Positions 9,342-16,564 of a DNA stretch of 64,000 nucleotides are shown in pieces. The stretch is from WHUA01 sp963711215. GTDB taxonomy: Bacteria; Pseudomonadota; Alphaproteobacteria; UBA8366. The notes under the pieces were generated by a model, which searched no databases, was not told the DNA's origin, and worked only from the letters and a program-made list of their open reading frames with translations. Positions within the stretch are counted from its first letter, which is position 1, and the number at the start of each line of letters is the position of its first letter. A program made the position numbers and the translations under genes. The stretch covers positions 186,001 through 250,000 of the forward strand of contig CAVQDH010000005.1 of the NCBI GenBank assembly GCA_963711215.1, written 5' to 3'.

Positions 9342-9902
9342 CTATGACGCCGTTCGCGTGGTGATCGGTGCGGGCGGCTCTTCGGCGGGCGCGTTCGTCT
9401 TCGCGGCGGCGTCCTTCTCACGCCGATCCCGCCCGACAAACGGACGGCAATGGCGTCGCCGATCGGGGCCGGTATAGGCCACGGTGCGAACGAATAATCT
9501 CGGATTATCGACCAAGGTAAGCAACCGCGAATGCAGGCCGCGAGCGGATATCGGCTTGACGAGGAACTCATCGACGCCGGCGTTTCGGGCATCGATCACG
9601 CGTCGGGTATTGGCGTTGCCGATCATCATGATCAACTGCATCTCAGAACGCCGATTGCTCTCGGCGGCCCGAACCCGTTTGACAAAGGCAATCGCATCGA
9701 CCGGCCCGGTAGCCGCGTCGAGAATACAGAGGTCGGGGTCGAATTCGCCGATGACCTGATGCGCCGCATTGGAGTCCGCGCACTCTCTGATCTCGCTAAT
9801 GCCCAACGAATTGAGTGCTTCGCGGATCATCCGGCGCATTTCGCCGTCGGTGTCGACAATGCAGACTTTGAGGCTCGCCAGAGCAGAGGCCAAGTCGGAC
9901 AC
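9342..9902 (-). CDS. Single-domain response regulator (CheY-like receiver)
   Basis: A 186-residue protein made of one receiver domain (about 10-130) and a basic, disordered tail. The acidic pair is Asp17/Asp19, the phospho-acceptor is Asp62 in DLCILDAAT, and the conserved lysine is Lys116 in FLVKPIS. The usual Thr/Ser switch residue is replaced by Gly in MMIGNAN. The tail starts with TGPDRRR and FVGRDRRE, a motif common in alphaproteobacterial receivers. There is no output domain and no kinase beside it, so it may act through protein contacts. The start GTG 9902 is uncertain; a TTG three codons later is better spaced from GGGGAG. Confidence 0.85.
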   Translation of the reverse strand: MSDLASALASLKVCIVDTDGEMRRMIREALNSLGISEIRECADSNAAHQVIGEFDPDLCILDAATGPVDAIAFVKRVRAAESNRRSEMQLIMMIGNANTRRVIDARNAGVDEFLVKPISARGLHSRLLTLVDNPRLFVRTVAYTGPDRRRHCRPFVGRDRREKDAAAKTNAPAEEPPAPITTRTAS

Positions 9903-10025
9903 TCCCCATAACCATCTTGGCCATCAAGGCTATGCTCAACCTGTGATGGCCCCATCCATGATGAGGAGTAGCGCCTTAATAAATAGTGAAGATTGCGCTA
10001 AGGGGCGCTTCGCGGCACGGGCCGT

Positions 10026-10421
10026 TCAGGCGCCGCGAGGGACATAGGCAACGGCCTGGAGCACCTCGGCAAGGCTGGCGCCGCGTTTGCGGGCGCCGGT
10101 CATGAGGTTGAATAGGACATAGCCACCGTCAACCACCCGGCCGATGCGGTAGGCCAATTGCCCCTGCTGGCCCCGGACCTCAAAGAAATCAAAGCCATCA
10201 TCGGTCCGTCGGACCGTCGTTTTCCACAGGCCAACCACAACCATCGCATAGGCGATCCGCCCGAACAGTTCCCTATCCTCGGCGGTGAGCCGGTCGACTT
10301 TCGTTGATCGTTGAAAGTTCATCTTTTTTACGTCCTCTTGCATCTTCTGAAAAATTAGCGCTAATCCCGCCAATCCCGCAAAGACGAAAAAGGATTGTAA
10401 TATTGGCCCAATTCTAGCCAA
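10026..10421 (-). CDS. Hypothetical small protein with possible N-terminal membrane helix
   Basis: Up to 131 residues if translation starts at TTG 10421. That version has a hydrophobic helix at about residues 7-25, followed by a soluble domain with DRELFGRIAYAMVVVGLW and a C-terminal GGYVLFNLMTGARKRG. In-frame ATGs at 10343 and 10319 would remove the helix. No start has a convincing SD, so topology is unresolved. No family was recognised. The upstream region holds the candidate CRP/FNR-controlled small RNA, so this gene may share that control. Confidence 0.55.
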   Translation of the reverse strand: MARIGPILQSFFVFAGLAGLALIFQKMQEDVKKMNFQRSTKVDRLTAEDRELFGRIAYAMVVVGLWKTTVRRTDDGFDFFEVRGQQGQLAYRIGRVVDGGYVLFNLMTGARKRGASLAEVLQAVAYVPRGA

Positions 10422-10460
10422 TTGGAACTAGTCAGTAATATAGATTCAAATATTACTCGG

Positions 10461-10476
10461 TGTGATCGGGATCACT
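10461..10476. promoter_or_regulatory. CRP/FNR-family binding site
   Basis: The sequence reads TGTGA-N6-TCACT, with a perfect GTGATC/GATCAC inverted repeat at 10462-10467 and 10470-10475. This is one base from the CRP consensus and close to FNR/FixK-type sites. Its centre (10468.5) lies about 40 bases before the predicted start of the small RNA at about 10508, the classic class II activator position. Which family member binds cannot be told from sequence. Confidence 0.6.
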
Positions 10477-10495
10477 GATGAATATTGGCGCTTAT

Positions 10496-10501
10496 TATAT
10501 T
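10496..10501 (+). promoter_or_regulatory. Putative -10 box of the small RNA
   Basis: TATATT lies 19 bases after the CRP/FNR-type palindrome. There is no good -35 element at 16-18 base spacing, which fits an activator-dependent promoter. The overlapping TATTAT at 10493-10498 is an alternative. Confidence 0.4.
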
Positions 10502-10507
10502 GTCCTT

Positions 10508-10570
10508 CTCATACCTCCTCTTGATTCCTCCACTCCTCAGGCCATTGATTATTCAATGGCCTCTTTTTTT
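10508..10570 (+). ncRNA. Candidate small regulatory RNA with anti-Shine-Dalgarno stretches
   Basis: No protein is encoded on the plus strand here. About 65 nt are framed by a CRP/FNR-like site, a -10-like box and a perfect intrinsic terminator. The predicted single-stranded 5' part carries three C/U-rich stretches, CCTCCTC, TTCCTCC and CTCCTC, complementary to Shine-Dalgarno sequences. This arrangement is known from alphaproteobacterial sRNAs with repeated CCUCCUCC-type loops, which repress translation or sponge proteins. Family membership is inference; transcription is not shown by sequence alone. Confidence 0.5.
10539..10570 (+). terminator. Intrinsic terminator of the small RNA
   Basis: A perfect 10-bp stem (AGGCCATTGA at 10539-10548 with its complement at 10553-10562) has a TTAT loop and is followed by seven T residues. 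There is no plus-strand coding gene directly upstream, so it must end a non-coding transcript. Confidence 0.85.
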
Positions 10571-10627
10571 GTCCATTTTTAGGAATTTATTTCTTCCCGC
10601 TTGCCCGAATACCGGCAAAGCCCCCAA

Positions 10628-11455
10628 TCACAGGCGGGCGCCAGGGATGGCCAGCGCGTAGTCGGTCAGCTCACGAACGATGTAGTCATACGCGTCATCC
10701 ACCGTATCGCTTCGGTGGAAGATGTTGACGTCCTGCGGGCCAATGGTCCCGAACTCCACCAAGGCGTCGAAATTTATCGCCTTGTCCCAAAATTCCGAGC
10801 CGAAGAGGACGACCGGCAGGTGCTTCCGGATCTTCTTGGTCTGCAAAAGGGTCAGGATCTCGAAAAGCTCGTCCATCGTACCGAAACCGCCTGGGAACAT
10901 AATGACGGCCTTGGCGAGGTAGGCGAACCAGAACTTCCGCATGAAGAAATAATGAAAATGGATGTCCAGTTCGCGCGTGATGTAGGGATTGCCGGCCTGC
11001 TCCTGCGGTAGCGAGATCGTCAAGCCGACATTCACGCCGCGCGCCTCCGAAGCGCCCCGGTTGGCGGCCTCCATGATGCCCGGCCCGCCGCCCGTGCACA
11101 CAACGAAGCGCCGATCCTTCTCGTCGAGATTCTTCGACCATTCGGTCAAACGGTGCGCGAGCTCCCGTGCCGCTTCGTAGTATTGCGCCATTTTCACTTG
11201 TGCGCGCGCCGCTTCAATTCCGTCGCCGGTCCGCTCCGCCTCAGCCAAGCGCGCCTTGGCGTCATCGGCGGACAACGTCCGCGCCGAGCCCATAAAGACG
11301 ATCGTGTCGTCGATCGTGTACCGGTCGAACCGGCTCTTCGGCTCGAGATACTCGGCAAGAATTCGCAGAATCCGCGCGTTCTTGCTGTGTAAAAAAGACT
11401 GGTTCGTATAGGACCTGACGGGCTCGACGCCCATTTTCTCTTTCTTGTCGCTCAC
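10628..11455 (-). CDS. LOG-family protein (TIGR00730-type nucleotide phosphoribohydrolase-like)
   Basis: A 275-residue cytoplasmic protein of the Rossmann-fold LOG family, often misnamed lysine decarboxylase. It has GGGPGIME (about 122-129) and the hallmark PGGFGTMDE (about 188-196). Characterised members hydrolyse cytokinin riboside monophosphate or other nucleoside monophosphates to base and ribose phosphate. This longer form, with a ~50-residue N-terminal extension, is common in proteobacteria and its substrate is unknown. GTG 11455 is chosen because GGAGG stands eight bases upstream; the frame remains open to 11602 without homology. Confidence 0.87.
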   Translation of the reverse strand: MSDKKEKMGVEPVRSYTNQSFLHSKNARILRILAEYLEPKSRFDRYTIDDTIVFMGSARTLSADDAKARLAEAERTGDGIEAARAQVKMAQYYEAARELAHRLTEWSKNLDEKDRRFVVCTGGGPGIMEAANRGASEARGVNVGLTISLPQEQAGNPYITRELDIHFHYFFMRKFWFAYLAKAVIMFPGGFGTMDELFEILTLLQTKKIRKHLPVVLFGSEFWDKAINFDALVEFGTIGPQDVNIFHRSDTVDDAYDYIVRELTDYALAIPGARL

Positions 11456-11789
11456 GCGAATGTCCTCCAATTTGAACGCCCGGACTGCAACTGTCCGGCC
11501 CGATGTGCCCGGAAACCGTCTTATCAAGACATATAGTCGTCCGGTCCCGTATCTGCCTGTGCAGGCCATGCCCAAGATGGCTTCCCCGGTCGGCACGTAC
11601 AACCGCCATTGCAGTTAATACCGATGCACGGATGAGCGAACCGACGGTGCTGGCTATCCTGTCTCACAGAGATGCTGGTCACGCTCCATTGCCAACCGAA
11701 GGCGCCAATCGCGCCTAAACGGCCGATCGTCGCCAAACATCAGAGGATCGGACTTCGCAGGGGCGCTTCAGGCCACAGGGAGATATCTC
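11456..11789. other. Intergenic region between the LOG gene and a small secreted protein gene
   Basis: These 334 bases contain the promoters of two divergent genes. No convincing ORF, repeat or hairpin was seen. Confidence 0.4.
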
Positions 11790-12158
11790 ATGAAATCCAT
11801 TAAAGTTTTCACAAAGACGATCCTTCTATCCGGGATCGTTGCCCTTGCGTCCGCTCCCCTCCACGCGGAAACGGTGTCGCAGACCGGCAGCGTCACCGTC
11901 GTGCGCGGAGTCGACGACGCCGCCACCGCCGATCAACGCCAGGTTTCCCGCGGGCGTTCCGGTGTGACAGTCTTCCGCGGGACGAGCAATGAGCCCGCAG
12001 CGGCACCAGCTGCGCCGGTATACCTGCCGCAGACGCAGATTACCGGTGGGCAAAATCTGTGGATCCACGACGCTGCCGGAAACGACGTCACGGCCTGCAG
12101 CCTCTGGTACGATGAATACGGCAACCGCACGGTTCGCTGCAGCTCCAGCCAATATTGA
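11790..12158 (+). CDS. Small secreted protein of unknown function
   Basis: A 122-residue protein. An N-terminal Sec signal (KKxx-type start, hydrophobic core at about 10-22, likely cleavage after LHA at about 26) is followed by a Thr/Ala/Pro-rich region and a C-terminal part with two cysteines (TACSLWYDEYGNRTVRC) that could form a disulfide in the periplasm. ATG 11790 has GGGAG nine bases upstream. No family was recognised. It appears monocistronic. Confidence 0.75.
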   Translation: MKSIKVFTKTILLSGIVALASAPLHAETVSQTGSVTVVRGVDDAATADQRQVSRGRSGVTVFRGTSNEPAAAPAAPVYLPQTQITGGQNLWIHDAAGNDVTACSLWYDEYGNRTVRCSSSQY

Positions 12159-12610
12159 GGCGCTGTCCCGGTTCGCGGGCTACCCGGTCCGCCCCTGCAC
12201 GGCGGCCGTGACCATCAACGGCAATAAAAAGGCGCCGGCCTTCCTTATCGGAATTCCAGCGCCCAGTCCGGCACGATGTTGTAGGTCCTCCACGGGGCCT
12301 GCAGGAAGAAGGGTAGCGGGGAACCGGGGGGTATTGGTCAGCCCGTTTCTCCCTGCAGGCCCGTACTGGAGGTCGTACACAACGCATTATCTCGTTTTTG
12401 CCGTAAGTCGTTGTGGTTATTCCGGTCTAACTCTTCCCTCTATATCAGCTCACCCGCACGGGTAATGTATCGGACAGCCTTTTTCGCCAGTAGAGATAAG
12501 CGCCGCCGGGTGGCGACGCGACCCGATTGCGCCATTAACCCGTCCTTAAGCCGATTTTATTATTGTCCGCCAACATCTTCCCTAGGCCATGGGCAAAAAA
12601 GGCAAGAACA
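12159..12610. other. Intergenic region with a long hairpin
   Basis: No coding sequence was recognised in this 450-base gap. The notable element is an imperfect hairpin between 12292 and 12364, listed separately. The remainder looks like ordinary promoter sequence for the gene that follows. Confidence 0.4.
12292..12364. repeat. Long imperfect inverted repeat (possible structured RNA)
   Basis: GGGCCTGCAGG at 12295-12305 pairs perfectly with CCTGCAGGCCC at 12352-12362. The pairing extends on the outside to ACG/CGT with one bulged G. Inside, GGAAGAAGGG partly pairs with CCCGTTTCTCC. The result would be a stable stem with a loop of about 30 nt. No T-tract follows on either strand, so it is not a simple terminator. 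Confidence 0.4.
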
Positions 12611-12928
12611 GTGACACGAAAAGTTTCCGTGGATAGCGTCGCCGACACCTCCGCCGACGATCTGTTGCGATTTCTCTACGACCTCGCCTTCCGCCAGCCA
12701 TCGCGCTGGGGCTGGGCCGTCGCGGGAGGATTTGCGGCGATCCCGGGCTGGTTATCGCTGGTGTCACTTCTCGAGGGCAAGATGGTGAGCTGCGCGGTCT
12801 TCGCGACCATGGCAGCCGTGATCCTCGGGTTGCGCTTCTACCTGCTTCGCAGAATGGCGCTTTCCGTCTTCAACGAACGGAAACACAAGGCAGACGATTC
12901 CGCGGTGCCGTTCGACATCGACGGCTGA
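12611..12928 (+). CDS. Small two-helix membrane protein, unknown function
   Basis: About 105 residues from GTG 12611: a short soluble N-terminus, two hydrophobic helices (about 33-57 and 62-85) and a charged C-terminal tail. The frame is open to a TTG at 12563. The GTG is preferred because AAGG stands eight bases upstream and the earlier residues look non-coding. No family was recognised. Confidence 0.5.
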   Translation: MTRKVSVDSVADTSADDLLRFLYDLAFRQPSRWGWAVAGGFAAIPGWLSLVSLLEGKMVSCAVFATMAAVILGLRFYLLRRMALSVFNERKHKADDSAVPFDIDG

Positions 12929-12976
12929 GAAATCCCGCCGCGGCTCTCTCGAATTCGTGGGTTTTGCAGGCCGGCG

Positions 12977-13249
12977 CTAGACGGTTCCGATACGAGGCGG
13001 GCCGCCTTCCGAAGCGTGGCTGGGACCAAAAGCCTTGTTCAGGACGCGCGTCGAATCCTCAGCGAAAGCAATCGCCTCGCTCAGAAGGGTGAGGATCTTC
13101 ATATTATTGTTCAGGACGTGGCGCGCCTCGTCCTTCGGGTCGTTCATGATCTTGGTGCAGCGCGTGATCACGTCCATGCGGATTGCATGGAGGATGTCCT
13201 CGAGACGAAGCCCCGCCGGATTCTCATCGGAGACCAGAAACCGCGTCAT
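12977..13249 (-). CDS. Small conserved-looking cytoplasmic protein, unknown function
   Basis: A 90-residue, mostly helical protein (MTRFLVSDENPAGLRLEDIL...). The longer open frame to 13492 is discarded: GGAG stands nine bases before ATG 13249, and the upstream codons do not look coding in this frame. Its ATG overlaps the stop of another small ORF (13246-13431) by four bases (ATGA), which indicates translational coupling. No family recognised; positions 20-70 look like a helical regulatory domain. Confidence 0.55.
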   Translation of the reverse strand: MTRFLVSDENPAGLRLEDILHAIRMDVITRCTKIMNDPKDEARHVLNNNMKILTLLSEAIAFAEDSTRVLNKAFGPSHASEGGPPRIGTV

Positions 13250-13431
13250 TTCTTCGCTCCGTCGATGAAGATGATGCGCGCTTCGTTGAATCGCTTTCCA
13301 CGGCGAGTTTCTTCGGGCCGCGTCTGCCCGACGGGCGCACAGGCGACGACCGGGCTGGGCGCTTGCCGCTCGAAGCTCTGACACGCGCGCTCCGGTGAAA
13401 TGCCGGCATTGATGTTCAGCGCCAGCATCAT
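13246..13431 (-). CDS. Possible small ORF coupled to the 90-residue protein
   Basis: A 61-residue ORF whose TGA overlaps the next start in an ATGA arrangement. Codon usage is GC-rich at third positions, like real genes here. In frame, the sequence is open a further ~14 codons (RTLTIAEYLKYTLF) before the first ATG, with AAAGGA just ahead of a CTG, so the start may be a rare one near 13473. The hydrophobic start (YTLFMMLALNI) could be a signal or membrane helix. No family recognised. Confidence 0.4.
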   Translation of the reverse strand: MMLALNINAGISPERACQSFERQAPSPVVACAPVGQTRPEETRRGKRFNEARIIFIDGAKK

Positions 13432-13575
13432 GAAGAGCGTGTATTTGAGGTACTCGGCGATGGTCAGCGTCCTTTAACCAAAAATCCAGCATGGATATCC
13501 ACGCCTGACGCTGATTCTACCGAATTGGTGGTTAAGTTTCGGTTAATGCACTGAAATTTTGCGGAAATGGCGCGA

Positions 13576-16242
13576 TCAGGCCACCGTCAGGCTGGCCGCA
13601 ACGGCAACGTGCACAGCCGAGCTGCCCTGCCCATGCCCGTAGACCGTGTATCCGTCGATATGTGTCGTTGTATCCTGATGCCAGCCATCCCCCTGGAGGT
13701 GGACCGTGTCGCCGGCATCGCCATCGACGACGAGTGTCCGCGACGTATTCGTGTCGGACGGGCCGAACAGGCTGGAAGAAACGTTCAACGTCGTATTGCC
13801 CGCGCCGGAAATGTCGACACGCTCGACATTGCTGATCTGGATCTGGCCCGACCCCAGGCTGAAGCTTTGACCGGCGCCGCTCAGCTTCAACGTATCCGTT
13901 CCGTCACCGCCATCGAAAACGAGCTGGGACAGGCCGTTCGATGCGCCGTTGAAGGTGAGGACGTCGTCACCGGCGCCGGTGTGTACGTTGAAGCTGTTCG
14001 ACCAGCCGATGCCATTCGAATAGGCGTTGATCTCGACCGTATCGTTTCCGTTGCCCGTCGTGATGAAGCCCCGCTTCGCATCGTCGATCATGATGTGGCT
14101 GTCGCCGCCGTCGCCGAAGGTCACGTCGGCATGGACGAAGTTCTTGATCGTGATGTCGGCAGCGGTCGCGCTCTCCGCCTTGATGTTCTTGACCGAATCC
14201 CAGGCCGACGTGAGGGTGACGTCGACGTTGCCGTCGGCGTCCCGCACCAGATGGATCGCCGCGCTGTCGGCGACGCCGGGAATATTCATATCCGAGCCAT
14301 GAATATCGGTCTCGCTCGGCGTTCCTTTATTCACCAGTTCAGAACTATGCAACAGGTCCTGATAGGTTTCATCGACCGTCGCGTTGGACACGATCAACGT
14401 AATGTTCGCCGGATCCGGCTGCGGCTGGGAATCCGGCGCGGTCCCTTGCGTCGATGTCTGGTCCGGGCTCTGGCCGGCCGATGTGGCAATCGGCCCGTCG
14501 TTGCCCCAATCCGAATTGTCGCCCCCTGAATTCCCTGTGCCGCCAGGCGCATTGGTTCCATCCGACACAAGATTGAAGATCGGATCGCCGACCTGCGGAC
14601 CGGTATAGCCGAACGGATGCGTGATATACGGGTTCGCGGCGAAAGGATCGCCCGATCCGGATTCGCTGCGGAACGGGCTGCCGGACGATCCGGTCGACGG
14701 CACGTTGAGCGGCGCGCTATCCGCCGTCGTGTGGCCAGCATCCGCTATACCGGCCCCCCCGTCCCCGACGCCCGCCGCAATGGGCGTAAAGGAGACCTGG
14801 ACCGGTCCTTCCGACGCGCTCGCACCAACCGCCGGCGCCGCGGCCACATCCGATGGAGCGAGGGCGAATCCGGCGTTGCCGCCGGGCGCCGTGGCCGGAC
14901 CGGAGAATGTCAAACCATTCGCAAGATCGAGCCCGGGTATCGCGGCGACGACCGTCTCGCCGCCACCGGCAGCATCCGCTCCGGACGGATTTCCGCCTAC
15001 CGACGGCCCGACGAAAAGGCCAGCGGCCGCGACGGTGGATTGATCGCCCGTCACAGTCGAGCCGGCAAGCAATCCCGAAGCGGTCGCGACGTCAAAGAAT
15101 GCGGCCGTCGAAGAAGCCAGCGGATCGGTGGCGAGCGCGCTGGCGAGCGGCACCGTATTCGCCGTATCCGACGGAAGCGCGCTGGCCAGTATCGTGCCGC
15201 CGGGGCCAACGCCCGCGTCCGCATGATCCCCCGACCCGCCGGGCGATGAATCGGGATGCGAGCCGTCCGGCGCAGCCGGCGCGTCGCCGCCCGGTACCGG
15301 CGACTGCGTATCCGGCTGGGTCGCGTCGAAGTAATTCGAAACAACGCCGGCGACGTCGCCATACGCATGGTCAAACTGCGCCGACGTCAGCACCACCGGA
15401 TTGCTCGGCGGTGCGTCGACCGCGGCCACATGCGTGGTTTCGCCATGATCGTCCAGCGTCACGCTTCCGGCCCTGGTCGTGACCTCGATCGCGCCGTGAA
15501 TGATCGTGAACTGGCTGTCGGCCGCCGACACGTGACCCGCCACCTCGGTACCCCGGATGCCGATGGTGGCGACCGGCGTGATCACCGTCATGTGCGTGTT
15601 GTCGGTCTTCGCGATCTCGCCGCTGGCAAAGATGAAGACGCCTTTGAGGACCGAAAATTGGGACGAGCCGGATTGTGAGTCCGGGTTGAAGACGAGCTGG
15701 TCGAGGGCAAGCCGTGCATCGGCTCCGAGCGAAAATTCGGTCCTGTCCGTAAAGACCATGCGAATGGCGCTATGCGCGCCGCCGGTCTCGACGATATCCC
15801 CCTCATAGACCGGGTCGCCTTTCGCCAGCTGGAAGCGCGTCCCGTCCGCATGGACGGCAAAGGCGTCGCCGGCCAGATCGAGCACCTGACCGATCGGCGA
15901 TGAAACGGCAGTCGGCGCAGCCTGCGCGTACTGGCCTGGCGCCATCGGCGTCAGAAACGAGTCGACGAGATCAGGGGTAAGAACCTGTGAACCATCCGGC
16001 GATACGAGGTCCGGCGCCACGGGAGCGGCGAAGTATCCTTGAACCGCGAAGTGGTGGCCCGCCCCGTCGGACAAGACGAGATCGCTGCCCGCCCGGACGA
16101 AGTGCCCATCGCTGATGAACGAGGCCGCCGGCAGGCTTATGGCGCCGCCTTCCGCCGGGACAGCGACAAATTCACTTGTCCCGTGGGAGGGACTGGCCAA
16201 GCCGCCTATCCCCTCGTGACCGCGTAAAAACGTAGTTCCCAT
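13576..16242 (-). CDS. Large FecR-domain surface protein with adhesin-like C-terminus
   Basis: From ATG 16242 the protein has 888 residues (the frame is open to a TTG at 16311). An N-terminal region with DLVLSDGAGHHFAVQGYF leads into a FecR domain (about 130-260, with GDPVYEGDIVETG, VFTDRTEFSLG and VATIGIRGTEV). A long Pro/Ser/Gly/Ala-rich, low-complexity middle follows. The last ~130 residues contain acidic GDGTDTLKLSG, ISNVERVDISG and VVDGDAGDTVHL, as at the end of BapA/LapA-type adhesins exported by type I secretion. This suggests a surface or biofilm protein. No type I secretion genes lie nearby. The upstream region is strikingly AT-rich. Confidence 0.78.
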   Translation of the reverse strand: MGTTFLRGHEGIGGLASPSHGTSEFVAVPAEGGAISLPAASFISDGHFVRAGSDLVLSDGAGHHFAVQGYFAAPVAPDLVSPDGSQVLTPDLVDSFLTPMAPGQYAQAAPTAVSSPIGQVLDLAGDAFAVHADGTRFQLAKGDPVYEGDIVETGGAHSAIRMVFTDRTEFSLGADARLALDQLVFNPDSQSGSSQFSVLKGVFIFASGEIAKTDNTHMTVITPVATIGIRGTEVAGHVSAADSQFTIIHGAIEVTTRAGSVTLDDHGETTHVAAVDAPPSNPVVLTSAQFDHAYGDVAGVVSNYFDATQPDTQSPVPGGDAPAAPDGSHPDSSPGGSGDHADAGVGPGGTILASALPSDTANTVPLASALATDPLASSTAAFFDVATASGLLAGSTVTGDQSTVAAAGLFVGPSVGGNPSGADAAGGGETVVAAIPGLDLANGLTFSGPATAPGGNAGFALAPSDVAAAPAVGASASEGPVQVSFTPIAAGVGDGGAGIADAGHTTADSAPLNVPSTGSSGSPFRSESGSGDPFAANPYITHPFGYTGPQVGDPIFNLVSDGTNAPGGTGNSGGDNSDWGNDGPIATSAGQSPDQTSTQGTAPDSQPQPDPANITLIVSNATVDETYQDLLHSSELVNKGTPSETDIHGSDMNIPGVADSAAIHLVRDADGNVDVTLTSAWDSVKNIKAESATAADITIKNFVHADVTFGDGGDSHIMIDDAKRGFITTGNGNDTVEINAYSNGIGWSNSFNVHTGAGDDVLTFNGASNGLSQLVFDGGDGTDTLKLSGAGQSFSLGSGQIQISNVERVDISGAGNTTLNVSSSLFGPSDTNTSRTLVVDGDAGDTVHLQGDGWHQDTTTHIDGYTVYGHGQGSSAVHVAVAASLTVA

Positions 16243-16311
16243 CGGTTGCCCCGCCCACAGCCGGCAAGTATTCACGGCCTCCCAGCCGCCAACCGATAGT
16301 ATACCATTCAA

Positions 16312-16564
16312 TAATATTGGCTAGAAAGTATTAAGTAATTAGAGATGAATTCTAAATATTAACCATCATTATAGTTTTATGTTGACGTATTTCTTATTTT
16401 CTAAAGTATATGGTTAATTTATTTTAAAGACAGCGTTCAAATTCGATCAATTTTTTTGATTTTTCCCCGGATCAGCAAATGGCGTAGCCCCCATCGGTCT
16501 GGCGATGAAGACCAACGAAGGCATCAGATTACCGCACCGGCCCCCGCCAGCGCCGTAACGGGCA
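16312..16564. promoter_or_regulatory. AT-rich region upstream of the FecR surface protein
   Basis: About 150 bases (16310-16460) are strongly A/T-rich, against a GC-rich background, and presumably hold the promoter of the surface-protein gene. The remainder up to the orphan mreB stop contains no recognised gene. Confidence 0.45.
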
